Assembly: GCF_000812945.1 (NCBI RefSeq)
Contig: NZ_JSYM01000005.1
Coordinates: 142,184 to 206,183, forward strand
Source of the DNA: Flavobacterium sp. AED
GTDB taxonomy: Bacteria; Bacteroidota; Bacteroidia; Flavobacteriales; Flavobacteriaceae
Direction of reading: 5' to 3'
Length of the DNA stretch: 64,000 bases
The notes below the pieces were generated by a model that was not told the origin of the DNA, ran no database searches, and worked only from the letters and a program-made list of their open reading frames with translations. The stretch's first letter is position 1. Every line of letters begins with the position of its first letter. Made by a program: the position numbers and the translations under genes. Positions 35,968 through 45,289 of this stretch are shown here, in pieces.

Positions 35968-37821
35968 TTATTTATTTTCTTTATCCAAATTGGACTGATA
36001 TTCTTCCATTTGTTTATCAAAAATTTTCATTTTTTCATCAAAAGCTTCCATTTCTTTATTGAACGGTTCCATTTGTTTATCAAATTCAGCCATTTGTTTG
36101 TCAAAAGCTTCCATTTGAGGCTCTAGTTTTTTCATTTTAGCGTCATAGTCTTCCATTTTCTTTTCAAACTCTTTCCATGCTTTTTTATCTCCATTTACAG
36201 GATCTCCTTTTGGAACTTTGGGTGCTTTTGGGAATGCAGGAGCGACAGGAGCTTTAAATTTCATAACTGGAGGAGTAGGTGGCACTGGAGGAACTGGCAT
36301 ATTCTTGTCCTGAATATACGTTCTGTTTTTGGTTATAATATGGATTGTTTTTTCTTTTTTATTGACATCCATTTTGTCAATTGTATTTTGGTCTAATTGT
36401 AACAATTCATTTTTATCTGCTTTTTCGCCATTGATATAAATGTCATTTTCAGTAATTGTTTTGTGGAATTTTTTTGTAACTATTCTGATTTCTTGTTGGT
36501 TATTTTTTTTATTTACGTCCATGCGTTCAATTTCATCAGGATCTAATTTATCCATATCATTTTGACTTACTTTTTCTCCATTAATGAAAATTTCTTTGTC
36601 AATAGAAAGTACTTTATCTGGTGATGCCGTTATTTTATCATTTTTAATTTTCGCATCAATTTCAGCATCAGTGATATCAATTTTTCCTGATCCATCATGC
36701 TTGATGTAAATATCTTTGATTGCATTCGAGCTATGTTGTTTGTAAGTACCATTACCGTATAAATTTCCATTGTAATTGACTGTTATTCCTGTGATTTCAT
36801 TACTTGAATTACGTTCTATTTCAGAGAACACTAAATTGCAATTAAATTCTTTTTTGAAAAATTCAGCTTTCTTTTTTAATTCTTCATCTGAAAAATTCTT
36901 GTTAATAGTAGTAACTACATCCAGTACACTTTTTGACGCATTCTGATTCGTTTTTTCCTGCGCAATAGTTTTAATTTGGAAGGAGAGTACAAATGCCGCT
37001 AATAATGGAAGTACTAAAGCATACTTCCAGGAATTCCATTTTTTTGATTGATTTTTGTTTAACATAACGATTCGTTTTTTGATTAATGATTGATAAAAAT
37101 GATTGGTGATGGCAACACAATTCTCATGTGTTGTTATTTTTAAAAGCGTGATTTGATAGGCTTTTTTGTCGAATATTTTCTTTGTGGCTTCGTTGTCTGC
37201 AATGAATTCAAGGTTTTGTAAAATTGCTTTTTTGTATAGCCAAATGAACGGATTGAACCAAAATACAATACAAAACAATCTCGAAATCAACACATCAATG
37301 GTATGATTTTGTTCGCTGTGTACTTTTTCATGTTCTAAAATATTTTCTAATTCGGAAGCGGTGTATAAAGCGGAATTATAAACGATGGTATTGAAATAAG
37401 AAAATGGAGCTACATTTTCTTTAGTATCTATAAATTTAAAATCGGCTTGTTGTTGAATGGATTTCCCTTTTAGAACAGCATTCAAACTATAAAAATCAAA
37501 GGCAAATTTGGCCAATAAAAGCAGTATTCCTATTCCGTAAGCAAGAGCTGTAAGCATTGGTAAATAATCTTCGAATGTTTTTTCTTCCGTATAATTCTTC
37601 ATAGGAACATTTGACCAATTTATAGGGGTCGTAGTTGGTTCTACCCAGATTATTTTTGTGATAAAAACAAATGGTAAAAGAACGGAAGTAATTAATCCAG
37701 CCAATAAAAACCAACGATTGCTTGTGAAAAAGGTTTCTTTTCGCAGCATTAAAAAATAAGCTAAATAAAATAGGACGATTAGTCCACTGGATTTGATGAG
37801 ATAAATAAACAGTGCTTCCAT
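35968..37821 (-). CDS. BlaR1/MecR1-like M56 membrane metallopeptidase
   Basis: 617 aa. Four TM segments (about 4-24, 34-58, 88-108, 265-285) with the zincin motif HEKVH (His164-His168) and a downstream glutamate in LEFIADNE. The C-terminal half is extracytoplasmic. It has two repeats of the form INGEK...ID(K/R)MDVNK, like the plug motif of TonB receptors, then a Pro-rich stretch (PVPPVPPTPP) and a Met/Lys coiled coil. It is not a penicillin-binding sensor, so the signal is probably different from beta-lactam. Encoded 70 nt after the BlaI-type repressor, which it should cleave. Confidence 0.9.
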   Translation of the reverse strand: MEALFIYLIKSSGLIVLFYLAYFLMLRKETFFTSNRWFLLAGLITSVLLPFVFITKIIWVEPTTTPINWSNVPMKNYTEEKTFEDYLPMLTALAYGIGILLLLAKFAFDFYSLNAVLKGKSIQQQADFKFIDTKENVAPFSYFNTIVYNSALYTASELENILEHEKVHSEQNHTIDVLISRLFCIVFWFNPFIWLYKKAILQNLEFIADNEATKKIFDKKAYQITLLKITTHENCVAITNHFYQSLIKKRIVMLNKNQSKKWNSWKYALVLPLLAAFVLSFQIKTIAQEKTNQNASKSVLDVVTTINKNFSDEELKKKAEFFKKEFNCNLVFSEIERNSSNEITGITVNYNGNLYGNGTYKQHSSNAIKDIYIKHDGSGKIDITDAEIDAKIKNDKITASPDKVLSIDKEIFINGEKVSQNDMDKLDPDEIERMDVNKKNNQQEIRIVTKKFHKTITENDIYINGEKADKNELLQLDQNTIDKMDVNKKEKTIHIITKNRTYIQDKNMPVPPVPPTPPVMKFKAPVAPAFPKAPKVPKGDPVNGDKKAWKEFEKKMEDYDAKMKKLEPQMEAFDKQMAEFDKQMEPFNKEMEAFDEKMKIFDKQMEEYQSNLDKENK

Positions 37822-37891
37822 ACGCTATATATTATATTTTATTCTAGTTTTTACTTTTTTCTGCGGTTATAAAACTGCTCTTTATAAAGAA

Positions 37892-38260
37892 TTATTTTTC
37901 TTCTTTTTGATTTTCAATCATGGTCAGAATCTCTCGTAATTCGGCTGCAGAAATTTTCTCTTCTTTAGCAAAAAAGGAAACCATGTTTTTATACGAACTA
38001 TTAAAGTAATTGTCGATTGCCGTATTCATGAAACGTTTTCTGTATTCTTCTAAACTAACGATAGGGTAGTATTGATGGGTGTTCCCAAAGGCATTGTGAG
38101 AAACAAACCCTTTTTCTTCCAGATTGCGCACAATGGTAGAGAGCGTGTTGTAATGAGGCTGTTCTTCAGTAATTTCGGCCATGACTTCTTTTACAAAAGC
38201 TTTTTTGAGCTTCCATAAAATGTGCATGATTTCTTCTTCTTTATTGGTTAACTTTTGCAT
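37892..38260 (-). CDS. BlaI/MecI-family repressor
   Basis: 122 aa winged-helix repressor (LTNKEEEIMHILWKLKKAFVKEV, then HYNTLSTIVRNLEEKGFVSH). The C-terminal dimerisation helix is that of BlaI proteins, the site usually cut by the partner M56 protease. Three operators of one consensus lie directly upstream and overlap the promoter, indicating autoregulation of the pair. Confidence 0.93.
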   Translation of the reverse strand: MQKLTNKEEEIMHILWKLKKAFVKEVMAEITEEQPHYNTLSTIVRNLEEKGFVSHNAFGNTHQYYPIVSLEEYRKRFMNTAIDNYFNSSYKNMVSFFAKEEKISAAELREILTMIENQKEEK

Positions 38261-38277
38261 GATTTTTTTATTTGAAT

Positions 38278-38308
38278 CAAATGTAAAACTATATTTTTAG
38301 TTACACAA
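38278..38308 (-). promoter_or_regulatory. Promoter of the BlaI/BlaR1-like operon
   Basis: TTG (38306-38308) - 20 nt - TACATTTG (38278-38285), a full match to the Bacteroidota TTG-N19-21-TAnnTTTG form. Located 17 nt before the repressor start codon; operator 1 fills its spacer. Confidence 0.75.
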
Positions 38309-38342
38309 CTATAAATATAGTTATTTAACTAATTTTTTAGTT
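38287..38342 (-). promoter_or_regulatory. Three tandem operators (AACTA-N6-TAGTT)
   Basis: Sites at 38287-38302, 38307-38322 and 38327-38342 each read AACTA-N6-TAGTT (16 bp). The pitch is exactly 20 bp, close to two helical turns, so bound dimers would stack on one face. Site 1 lies in the promoter spacer and site 2 overlaps the -33 TTG. Likely BlaI-type repressor binding sites (inference). Confidence 0.8.
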
Positions 38343-38429
38343 TTTAATTTATTTTGACTTGTTTATCAAGTTCTTTTGGAAAGATAAAATTACTGATTTT
38401 CAGGGAGATTGTTTTGAAAATGAGTTTGC

Positions 38430-38546
38430 GTGAGGGATAGGAGCAAGCTACCAAAGTAGCGCGTATAGCCCGACCGCCTTGATAAAAGGGGCAGTTTAAC
38501 CATCTAGTTAGTTTGCCCCTTTTATCAAGGCGGTCACGCCCAAAGT
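38430..38546. repeat. Palindromic intergenic repeat with 22-bp perfect stem
   Basis: Arms 38472-38493 and 38514-38535 are exact reverse complements (core GACCGCCTTGATAAAAGGGG), with a 20-nt loop. Flanks GCGTGAGGGATAGGAGC and TATAGCCCGACC/GGTCACGCCC resemble a repeat family I recall as frequent in Flavobacterium intergenic regions. It probably folds as a long hairpin, serving as terminator/stabiliser for the MFS gene side or as a REP-like element. Confidence 0.75.
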
Positions 38547-38558
38547 ATTAAAATAGGA

Positions 38559-39776
38559 TTATTTTTGTTCTATTTGAACGAGTTTTTGCAGCCAAATACA
38601 ACCTAACACGGAAAGAACTCCTAAGCTGCCCATAAAAAACCAGTTGGTTTGGTAACCAAAATGCCCGATGAGTTCCAGTCCAGTTTTGGAACTCGCAATG
38701 TGAGCTAAACTAAAACTCATGGTAAACAACGCCATATACCGTCCTTCATGCCCTTTTGGAGCTCTGCTTAAAGCAAAAGAATTGGAGAAAGGAAAGATGA
38801 ACATTTCCCCAAAAGTGATTATAATTATGCTGATTACTAATATTCCCGCCCAAGTGTTTATCAAAAGGAGATAAAAACTAATGGACATGAGTACGCAACC
38901 CCAAAGGATAATTTTGAGTTTTTTAATACCTTTTCTTTGGCTGAAACTGACTATAGGCATTTCCAGAAAGAAAATTAATAATCCATTCAAGGATAATAAA
39001 AGTCCGCTTTGAAATTCTGTAAGTCCAAATTTCTCATTGTGATACAAGGGTAAAGTGGTAAAAAGTTGAAAGAATAGCATGGCTGTGGCAAAACATACAA
39101 AGAGAAATATCCAGAATATTTTGTCTTTAAAAACGGAAGCAGGTATTTCGGTCTCATCATTAATGGTGTTTAAATCAGCAGGTTTTTTACGTTCTTTTAC
39201 CAATAATGCAAAAATCAAAATAGAAACGATACAAGAGCTTCCATCTACCCAAAAAAGGCCACTATATCCCAAATTCATGATGATTAAGCCTCCCAAAGCA
39301 GGTCCGGCAGTAAAACCTAAGTTAACTGCTAGTCGTACTAAAGTCAATGCTCTGGTGCGATTTTCAGGTTTAGCATACGTTCCTAGGGAAACGAACATGG
39401 CGGGACGAAACATATCGGCCACGGTCATGATGACAAACATTCCAATGCACAATCCCCAAAAGGTACGGATGTATTGCACTAAGAATAATAGGATTCCACT
39501 GGTAAATAAACTGAAAATCATGATTTTATAAAACCCAATTTTATCAGATAATTTGCCACCCAGCCAGGAGCCCAACATGGATCCGAAACCAAAAGCGACC
39601 ATAATCCATCCTACTTGAGCGTAGGAAAATTGTAAATCTTCTTTCAAATATTTAGATAGAAAAGGCAAAACCATCGTGCCAGCGCGATTGATAAAAGTAA
39701 TCAAGGTAAGAATCCATACTTCTCTTGTGAATCCTTTAAAATTGTTAATGTAGCGTTGAAAAGCGGTTTGGAGCAT
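38559..39776 (-). CDS. MFS transporter
   Basis: 405 aa, 12 TM segments. The loop between TM2 and TM3 carries GSWLGGKLSDKIGFYKIM, the MFS motif A (G-x-L-x-D-K-x-G). Drug/sugar-efflux-like (DHA1). Monocistronic, with the palindromic repeat past its stop. Substrate not predictable. Confidence 0.92.
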   Translation of the reverse strand: MLQTAFQRYINNFKGFTREVWILTLITFINRAGTMVLPFLSKYLKEDLQFSYAQVGWIMVAFGFGSMLGSWLGGKLSDKIGFYKIMIFSLFTSGILLFLVQYIRTFWGLCIGMFVIMTVADMFRPAMFVSLGTYAKPENRTRALTLVRLAVNLGFTAGPALGGLIIMNLGYSGLFWVDGSSCIVSILIFALLVKERKKPADLNTINDETEIPASVFKDKIFWIFLFVCFATAMLFFQLFTTLPLYHNEKFGLTEFQSGLLLSLNGLLIFFLEMPIVSFSQRKGIKKLKIILWGCVLMSISFYLLLINTWAGILVISIIIITFGEMFIFPFSNSFALSRAPKGHEGRYMALFTMSFSLAHIASSKTGLELIGHFGYQTNWFFMGSLGVLSVLGCIWLQKLVQIEQK

Positions 39777-39872
39777 ATATAAAGTTCTAATTTTGTAAAG
39801 GTAGAAAACTTTGTAGCGATGCGTCTTTGTAGCATTGTAACTTTTAAACTATTTTTGCTTAAAATTATAAAA

Positions 39873-40475
39873 ATGAGAACACTATTCGCTTTGTTTTTTT
39901 TAGTGCAGTTCAATTTTGGCTTTAGCCAAGAGCAATTCGATGTTTCGGCTGTTGCCAAATTTCAAAAGGATTTAAATACAGAATATGCAGATGTGAAAAC
40001 GAGTCCTTTGACAACCGAAGATTTGGCTGTATTTAAAGCGTTGGATTTTTATCCAGTGAATGAACATTTTTTTGTGATTGCTAAATTTATAAGAACAAAA
40101 AAAGAAAAACCATTTGAGATGAAAACCTCGACGGACAGAAAACCTTTGTATGTGAAATACGGAGAAGTTTTTTTTACGCTTGATGGAAAAGAATTAAAAT
40201 TGAATGTGTACAGGAATATTGAACTTTCGAAAAAAGCTTCCTATAAAGACTATTTATTTTTACCTTTTTCTGATTTGACTTCGGGGAATGAAAGTTATAT
40301 TGGAGGGAAATATATCGATTTGAGAATCCCAAAAGGGGATACAATTGCGATAGATTTTAATACTTCGTATAATCCGTATTGTGCTTATAGTCATAAATAT
40401 TCCTGTCCAAAAGTGCCTTTGGAAAACGATTTGAATATCGAAATAAAAGCCGGAGTTAAAAAATTTCACGACTAA
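39873..40475 (+). CDS. Exported DUF1684 protein
   Basis: 200 aa from ATG 39873 (MRTLFALFFLVQFNFGFSQ, signal peptide with cleavage near FSQ). An upstream in-frame ATG at 39819 would add 18 residues and spoil the signal. C-terminal DSYNPYCAYSHKYSCPKVP-type segment (here FNTSYNPYCAYS...CPKVP) is the DUF1684 mark. Overlaps the TatD gene by 1 nt. Confidence 0.9.
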   Translation: MRTLFALFFLVQFNFGFSQEQFDVSAVAKFQKDLNTEYADVKTSPLTTEDLAVFKALDFYPVNEHFFVIAKFIRTKKEKPFEMKTSTDRKPLYVKYGEVFFTLDGKELKLNVYRNIELSKKASYKDYLFLPFSDLTSGNESYIGGKYIDLRIPKGDTIAIDFNTSYNPYCAYSHKYSCPKVPLENDLNIEIKAGVKKFHD

Positions 40476-41131
40476 TGAAGTTCTTTAATTTACATACGCA
40501 TAAATTCACAAATCAGCCTGATGTGTTGGAGTTAGTGAATCAATACCCATGGGAATTTGATGCAACAATTCCATTTTATTCTATTGGAATTCATCCTTGG
40601 TTTATTGTTGAAGAACGATTGGAATCTGATTTTGCGATAATCGAGCGCCAATTACAAGAACCGGGTTGCCTTGCAATGGGGGAATGCGGACTGGACAAAC
40701 GTATTGAAGTTCCAATGGAATTACAGCAGTCGGTTTTCGAAAAGCAATTGCTTTTGGCACAGAAATATCAGAAACCAGTTGTGATTCATTGTGTTGCTGC
40801 TTTTCAGGAATTGATTGAGATTACAAAAAAATTGAATATTACGGTTCCAATACTAATTCACGGGTTTTCCAAAAGTGAACAGTTAGCGAAACAGTTATTG
40901 GAAAACGGATTTTATATTTCGTTTGGGAAATATTTATTGTTAAACCCCGAGCTGGAAACCGTTTTTAAAAGCATGCCGAATGATCGATTTTTCTTGGAAA
41001 CGGATACTGCAGAAGAAAGTTTGGCTACCGTTTATGCATTGGCAGCAAAATACAAAGGAGTTTCAGTAGAAGAAATTCAAAAACAGGTGAATAGTAATTT
41101 TGATACTATTTTTAAACAAATAAACAGATAA
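40475..41131 (+). CDS. TatD-family metal-dependent hydrolase
   Basis: 218 aa, shorter than the usual ~260 aa. N-terminal FNLHTHKF (HxH metal site), MGECGLD, IHCVAAF and LETD motifs match the amidohydrolase/TatD fold. Probable 3'-to-5' nuclease. Coupled to the DUF1684 gene by an overlapping stop-start. Confidence 0.9.
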   Translation: MKFFNLHTHKFTNQPDVLELVNQYPWEFDATIPFYSIGIHPWFIVEERLESDFAIIERQLQEPGCLAMGECGLDKRIEVPMELQQSVFEKQLLLAQKYQKPVVIHCVAAFQELIEITKKLNITVPILIHGFSKSEQLAKQLLENGFYISFGKYLLLNPELETVFKSMPNDRFFLETDTAEESLATVYALAAKYKGVSVEEIQKQVNSNFDTIFKQINR

Positions 41132-41156
41132 CCAAATTAACGAATAAACTTTTATT

Positions 41157-41873
41157 ATGGCAGAGTGGACAGAAAGAGCCGAACTTTTATTTAAAAAAGA
41201 AGGTTTAAATAAATTGCAAAATGCAAATGTATTAGTCGTAGGACTTGGTGGTGTAGGATCTTTTGCCGCCGAATTTTTGGCAAGAGCAGGAGTGGGGAAA
41301 ATGACAATTGTAGATGGCGATGTAGTTGATATTACCAATATAAACCGACAATTGCCTGCTTTGCATTCTACTGTAGGACAACCCAAAGTTACCGTAGTAG
41401 GAGACCGATTGATGGATATTAATCCAGAATTGAAATTGACCCGCGTGCAGGAGTTTCTTTCACCGGAGCGCGCCTTCGAGATTATTTCGGAAGAATTTGA
41501 TTATGTTTTGGATTGTATTGACAGTGTAACTCCAAAACTGAATTTGATTATTGCAGCCAAACGAAAAAGAGTGAAAATCATAAGCAGTATGGGTGCTGGC
41601 GGTAAGATGGAAGCTTCTAAAGTAAAAGTGACCGATATTACAAATACCGTGAATTGTTTCTTCGCAAAAACAATCAGAAGACGATTAAAAGAAGTGAAAA
41701 TTGATAAATTGAAAGTGGTCTTTTCTTCTGAAATTCAAGATGAATCCAGTTTAAAAATGACAGATGGTTCTAATTTTAAAAAATCGTTTTACGGAACGAA
41801 CAGTTATATGCCAGGTTTATTTGGTTTATATGCTGCAGAAACGGTGATTCGGTATTTACTTAAAAAAGAGTAA
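41157..41873 (+). CDS. tcdA: tRNA threonylcarbamoyladenosine dehydratase (TcdA/CsdL)
   Basis: E1-like ThiF-family ATPase that cyclises t6A37 to ct6A in tRNA. 238 aa. Nucleotide loop VVGLGGVGSFAAEFLARAGVG, DGDVVDITNINRQ, DCIDSVTPK and SSMGAGGKME are characteristic of TcdA rather than MoeB/ThiF (no CxxC zinc pair). Confidence 0.93.
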   Translation: MAEWTERAELLFKKEGLNKLQNANVLVVGLGGVGSFAAEFLARAGVGKMTIVDGDVVDITNINRQLPALHSTVGQPKVTVVGDRLMDINPELKLTRVQEFLSPERAFEIISEEFDYVLDCIDSVTPKLNLIIAAKRKRVKIISSMGAGGKMEASKVKVTDITNTVNCFFAKTIRRRLKEVKIDKLKVVFSSEIQDESSLKMTDGSNFKKSFYGTNSYMPGLFGLYAAETVIRYLLKKE

Positions 41874-41920
41874 TCAGGTAGCAGATAACAGAAAGCAGAT
41901 TTCAAAAAACTAAAAAAAAA

Positions 41921-42595
41921 ATGATACAAACAGTAATTTTCGACATGGATGGTGTAATTGTCGATACAGAACCAGTACACCGTTATGCTTATTTCAAACA
42001 ATTTGATGAATTGAATATTGCTGTCACTGAAGACTTGTATACGTCATTTACAGGAAATTCCACTCGGAATATATTCCAGAAATTGAAGGAAAAATTTAAT
42101 CTTGAACATGATGTAGAAGATTTAATTTTGAGAAAAAGATCTATTTTCAATGATGCTTTTGATAGCAAAGAAGATTTAGAATTATTAGAAGGTGTTGAAA
42201 ATTTAATCAAAGAATTACACGAAAACGGAATCCAATTAATTTTAGCTTCCTCAGCTTCAAAAGTTACTATCGAGCGTGTTTTTCGTCGCTTTAAGCTACA
42301 TGAATATTTCACCCATGTTGTGAGTGGAGAAGATTTTCCAAAATCAAAACCGCATCCCGCCATTTTTGAGCATGCTGCTAGTTTATCGATTGCTCCAAAA
42401 GAAAACTGCATCGTGATTGAAGACAGCACTAACGGAATTAAAGCTTCAAAAGCTGCGGGTATTTTTTGTGTTGGTTACAATAGTATTCATTCAAAAGACC
42501 AAGATTTATCGGAAGCTGACGTAGTAATCAATCATTTCAATGAATTAGGTTTTGATGAAGTGAAAAACATTGATTCCAAATTAAGGAATAATTAA
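41921..42595 (+). CDS. HAD-superfamily hydrolase (beta-phosphoglucomutase-like)
   Basis: 224 aa. Motif I FDMDGVIVDTEP, motif II ASSASK, motif III/IV KSKPHPAIFEHAASL and VIEDSTNGIKASKAAG. Helical C1 cap between residues 15 and 85. Phosphatase or phosphomutase for a sugar phosphate; specificity unclear. Confidence 0.93.
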   Translation: MIQTVIFDMDGVIVDTEPVHRYAYFKQFDELNIAVTEDLYTSFTGNSTRNIFQKLKEKFNLEHDVEDLILRKRSIFNDAFDSKEDLELLEGVENLIKELHENGIQLILASSASKVTIERVFRRFKLHEYFTHVVSGEDFPKSKPHPAIFEHAASLSIAPKENCIVIEDSTNGIKASKAAGIFCVGYNSIHSKDQDLSEADVVINHFNELGFDEVKNIDSKLRNN

Positions 42596-42645
42596 CATTT
42601 AAGAATACCTGAATTTGTAAATTTGGAAAACATAAAACTAATACT

Positions 42646-43491
42646 ATGAAAAATATTCTAATTGCATTTGCTATCATTATTGCAAATTTTACGATTGAGG
42701 CCCAAGTGAAAACGCCTCAAGCCAGCCCAAGAGCTACAATCAGCCAAACAGTAGGCTTGACAGATGTAGAGATTAATTATTCAAGACCAAGTGCCAGAGG
42801 AAGAGCCGTTTTTGGTGATTTGGTTCCTTTTGGAAAAGTATGGAGAACTGGAGCAAATGAAAACACAACGATATCATTTAGTGATGATGTGATTATTGAT
42901 GGTAAAACTTTGAAAAAAGGAAAATATGCTTTGTATACTAATCCTAAAATTGAAAGTTGGGATATAATTTTTTATAAAACTACTGATAATTGGGGAAATC
43001 CAGCAGAATGGAATGAGGCTAATGTGGTCCTTAAAGCTACTGTTAAACCAGAAACATTATCCAAAAAGGTAGAAACATTCACTTTAGGAATAAGTAATTT
43101 AGATAATAATTTTGCTTTTTTAGAATTGTATTGGGAGAATTCTTATGCTGCTTTAAAATTTGAGGTTCCTACTCAAAAAACGGCAACTGCTAACATAGAA
43201 AAAGCATTAGCAGGTCCAACTGCCGGAGATTATTTTTCTGCAGCACAATTTTTATTTCAATCCAATGGTGATATTACTAAAGCAAGAACTTATGTTGATA
43301 AAGCTTTAGATATGAATCAAGATAAACCATTCTATTATTACCGTTTGAAATCTTTGATTCAAGCCAAACAAGGGGATAAAAAAGGAGCTATTGAAACGGC
43401 TAAAGTTTCACTTGCTGCTGCTGAAATTGCTAAAAATCAAGACTATGTTAAAATGAATAAAGAAAGCATAGCAGAGTGGAGTAAGAAATAA
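42646..43491 (+). CDS. Exported DUF2911 protein
   Basis: 281 aa. Signal peptide (MKNILIAFAIIIANFTIEAQ). The DUF2911 domain fills residues 25-170 (YSRPSARGRAVFGDLVPFGKVWRTGAN). A C-terminal TPR-like helical part follows (DYFSAAQFLFQSNGD... YYRLKSLIQAKQGDKKGAI). Function unknown; common in Bacteroidota. Confidence 0.92.
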   Translation: MKNILIAFAIIIANFTIEAQVKTPQASPRATISQTVGLTDVEINYSRPSARGRAVFGDLVPFGKVWRTGANENTTISFSDDVIIDGKTLKKGKYALYTNPKIESWDIIFYKTTDNWGNPAEWNEANVVLKATVKPETLSKKVETFTLGISNLDNNFAFLELYWENSYAALKFEVPTQKTATANIEKALAGPTAGDYFSAAQFLFQSNGDITKARTYVDKALDMNQDKPFYYYRLKSLIQAKQGDKKGAIETAKVSLAAAEIAKNQDYVKMNKESIAEWSKK

Positions 43492-43514
43492 ATCTTCGCT
43501 TTCTTTAATAAAAA

Positions 43515-43547
43515 AAATCCCGTCTTGATTATTTCCTGACGGGATTT
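43515..43547. terminator. Bidirectional terminator between DUF2911 and symporter genes
   Basis: AAATCCCGTC (43515-43524) / GACGGGATTT (43538-43547), 10-bp stem with A-run before and T-run after, so it works for both convergent genes. Confidence 0.9.
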
Positions 43548-43558
43548 TTTTGTGTTCG

Positions 43559-45286
43559 CTAATCAATAACTAATTCTTTTTGCTTTCTGAAAATGGTCCA
43601 TTGTAAGAGCAAAGAAATCACAATAGTTAACATCGCACCAATAAAGTTGAGCCATAAATACCCCAGTTTTTCTTCTCCGCTCGGGTAAATATAAATGGCG
43701 AAATAATAGATTATGAAAATGGTTAATTGGCTAAAAATGGCGCTGCTAAAAATAGCCTTGGCATGAACTTGTTTGATATAAAAGCCAACCAAGAAAATCC
43801 CTAAAACGGTGCCGTAAAATATAGAACCAATGATATTTACCAATTGGATTAAATTTTCGAATAACGTTCCTATACAAGCAAAAAGAATAGCAATAATTCC
43901 CCAAACCAGTGTGAAAAACTTCGTCGCATTAAGATAATGCTTTTCTGATTTTTCTTCCTTTAAATTGCGTTTGTAAATGTCAATCGCTGTAGTCGATGCT
44001 AATGCATTCAGTCCGGAAGCTGTAGATGACATGGCTGCAGAAATAATCACGGCAAGCAATAAACCAATAAGTCCTTTGGGTAAATAATTAAGGATAAAGT
44101 GAAAAAACACATAATCTTTATCGTTGGTCTCACTATGAATATCAGCTTTTAGGATAATTTCTTTGGCACGATCTCTCAAATCTTTTTCTTTATTAGATAA
44201 GGCTACCAATTCTTTTCGAAGAATCGGATTATCATAATCCTGATTGAGTTGATCGATATACAATAAATTAATCACTTTTTTATCTTCGGATAGTGCATCT
44301 AGTTTTTTTTCTAAAACATGATATTCGCCTCTGTATTGGGATTTCTCAACAATTATTTTATTGTTTGGATTAAAATTCAAAGGGACTGGATTGAATTGGA
44401 AAAAAACAAAAACCATAACTCCGGTAAGCAAAATGAAGAATTGCATCGGTACTTTTAAAAGCCCGTTCATAATCAATCCCATTTGGCTTTCTCGAACTGA
44501 TTTTCCTGATAAATAACGTCCTACCTGAGATTGATCGGTACCAAAATACGCTAATGCCAAGAAAAAACCTCCGGTTATTCCGCTCCAAAATGTGTATTTT
44601 TCTTCTGGATCAGTTGAAAAACTAACAATATTCATTTTATCATTTGCACCAGCAATATGCATAGCATTACTAAAAGTCATATCATTTGGCAGATAATGTA
44701 AAATCAGAAAAAAGGTGATTAACATTCCGGACATAATCACAAACATTTGTTGTTTTTGAGTTACGTTTACCGCTTTCGTTCCTCCGGAAAAGGTATATAT
44801 GATTACCAACAAACCAATAATAATATTCATTATGGTAAGGTTCCAACCCAATATTGCGGACAAAATGATAGCTGGTGCGTAAATGGTTAAACCAGTTCCC
44901 AAACCTCTTTGAAATAAGAAAAGTATCGCGGCAAGTGAGCGTGTTTTTAAATCAAATCTTTTTTCGAGATATTCATAAGCAGTATAGACTTTGTATTTGT
45001 GGTATATTGGGATAAACGTGACACAAATAACCACCATGGCAATTGGCAATCCAAAGTAGAACTGTACAAATCCCATTCCGTCATGATACGCTTGCCCAGG
45101 AGTTGAAAGAAAAGTAATTGCGCTGGCTTGTGTGGCCATTACCGAAAGACCAACCACATACCAAGGCGTTTCATTACCGCCCAGAATAAAGTCTTCTACA
45201 TTTTTACTTCCTTTTGTTTTCCAAGCGCCATAAATTACAATAAATAGTAAAGTTACTATAAGTACAATCCAATCAAATAGTTGCAT
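43559..45286 (-). CDS. Sodium:solute symporter (SSS family)
   Basis: 575 aa, about 13 TM. GVMATQASAITFLSTPGQAYHDG (TM2 region with the Na+ site residues) and AAMSSTASGLNALAS (TM8-9 Na2 site with Ser/Thr) are SSS hallmarks. It carries an unusually long cytoplasmic insertion (about 315-400, YHVLEKKLDALSEDKKV...). Preceded by a 35-codon membrane protein and the PIG-L gene in one run, suggesting uptake of a sugar or a related compound (inference). Confidence 0.92.
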   Translation of the reverse strand: MQLFDWIVLIVTLLFIVIYGAWKTKGSKNVEDFILGGNETPWYVVGLSVMATQASAITFLSTPGQAYHDGMGFVQFYFGLPIAMVVICVTFIPIYHKYKVYTAYEYLEKRFDLKTRSLAAILFLFQRGLGTGLTIYAPAIILSAILGWNLTIMNIIIGLLVIIYTFSGGTKAVNVTQKQQMFVIMSGMLITFFLILHYLPNDMTFSNAMHIAGANDKMNIVSFSTDPEEKYTFWSGITGGFFLALAYFGTDQSQVGRYLSGKSVRESQMGLIMNGLLKVPMQFFILLTGVMVFVFFQFNPVPLNFNPNNKIIVEKSQYRGEYHVLEKKLDALSEDKKVINLLYIDQLNQDYDNPILRKELVALSNKEKDLRDRAKEIILKADIHSETNDKDYVFFHFILNYLPKGLIGLLLAVIISAAMSSTASGLNALASTTAIDIYKRNLKEEKSEKHYLNATKFFTLVWGIIAILFACIGTLFENLIQLVNIIGSIFYGTVLGIFLVGFYIKQVHAKAIFSSAIFSQLTIFIIYYFAIYIYPSGEEKLGYLWLNFIGAMLTIVISLLLQWTIFRKQKELVID

Positions 45287-45289
45287 AGT

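Noticed and set aside
39819..39872. Earlier in-frame start for the DUF1684 gene
   Set aside because: Would put 18 residues before a complete signal peptide.
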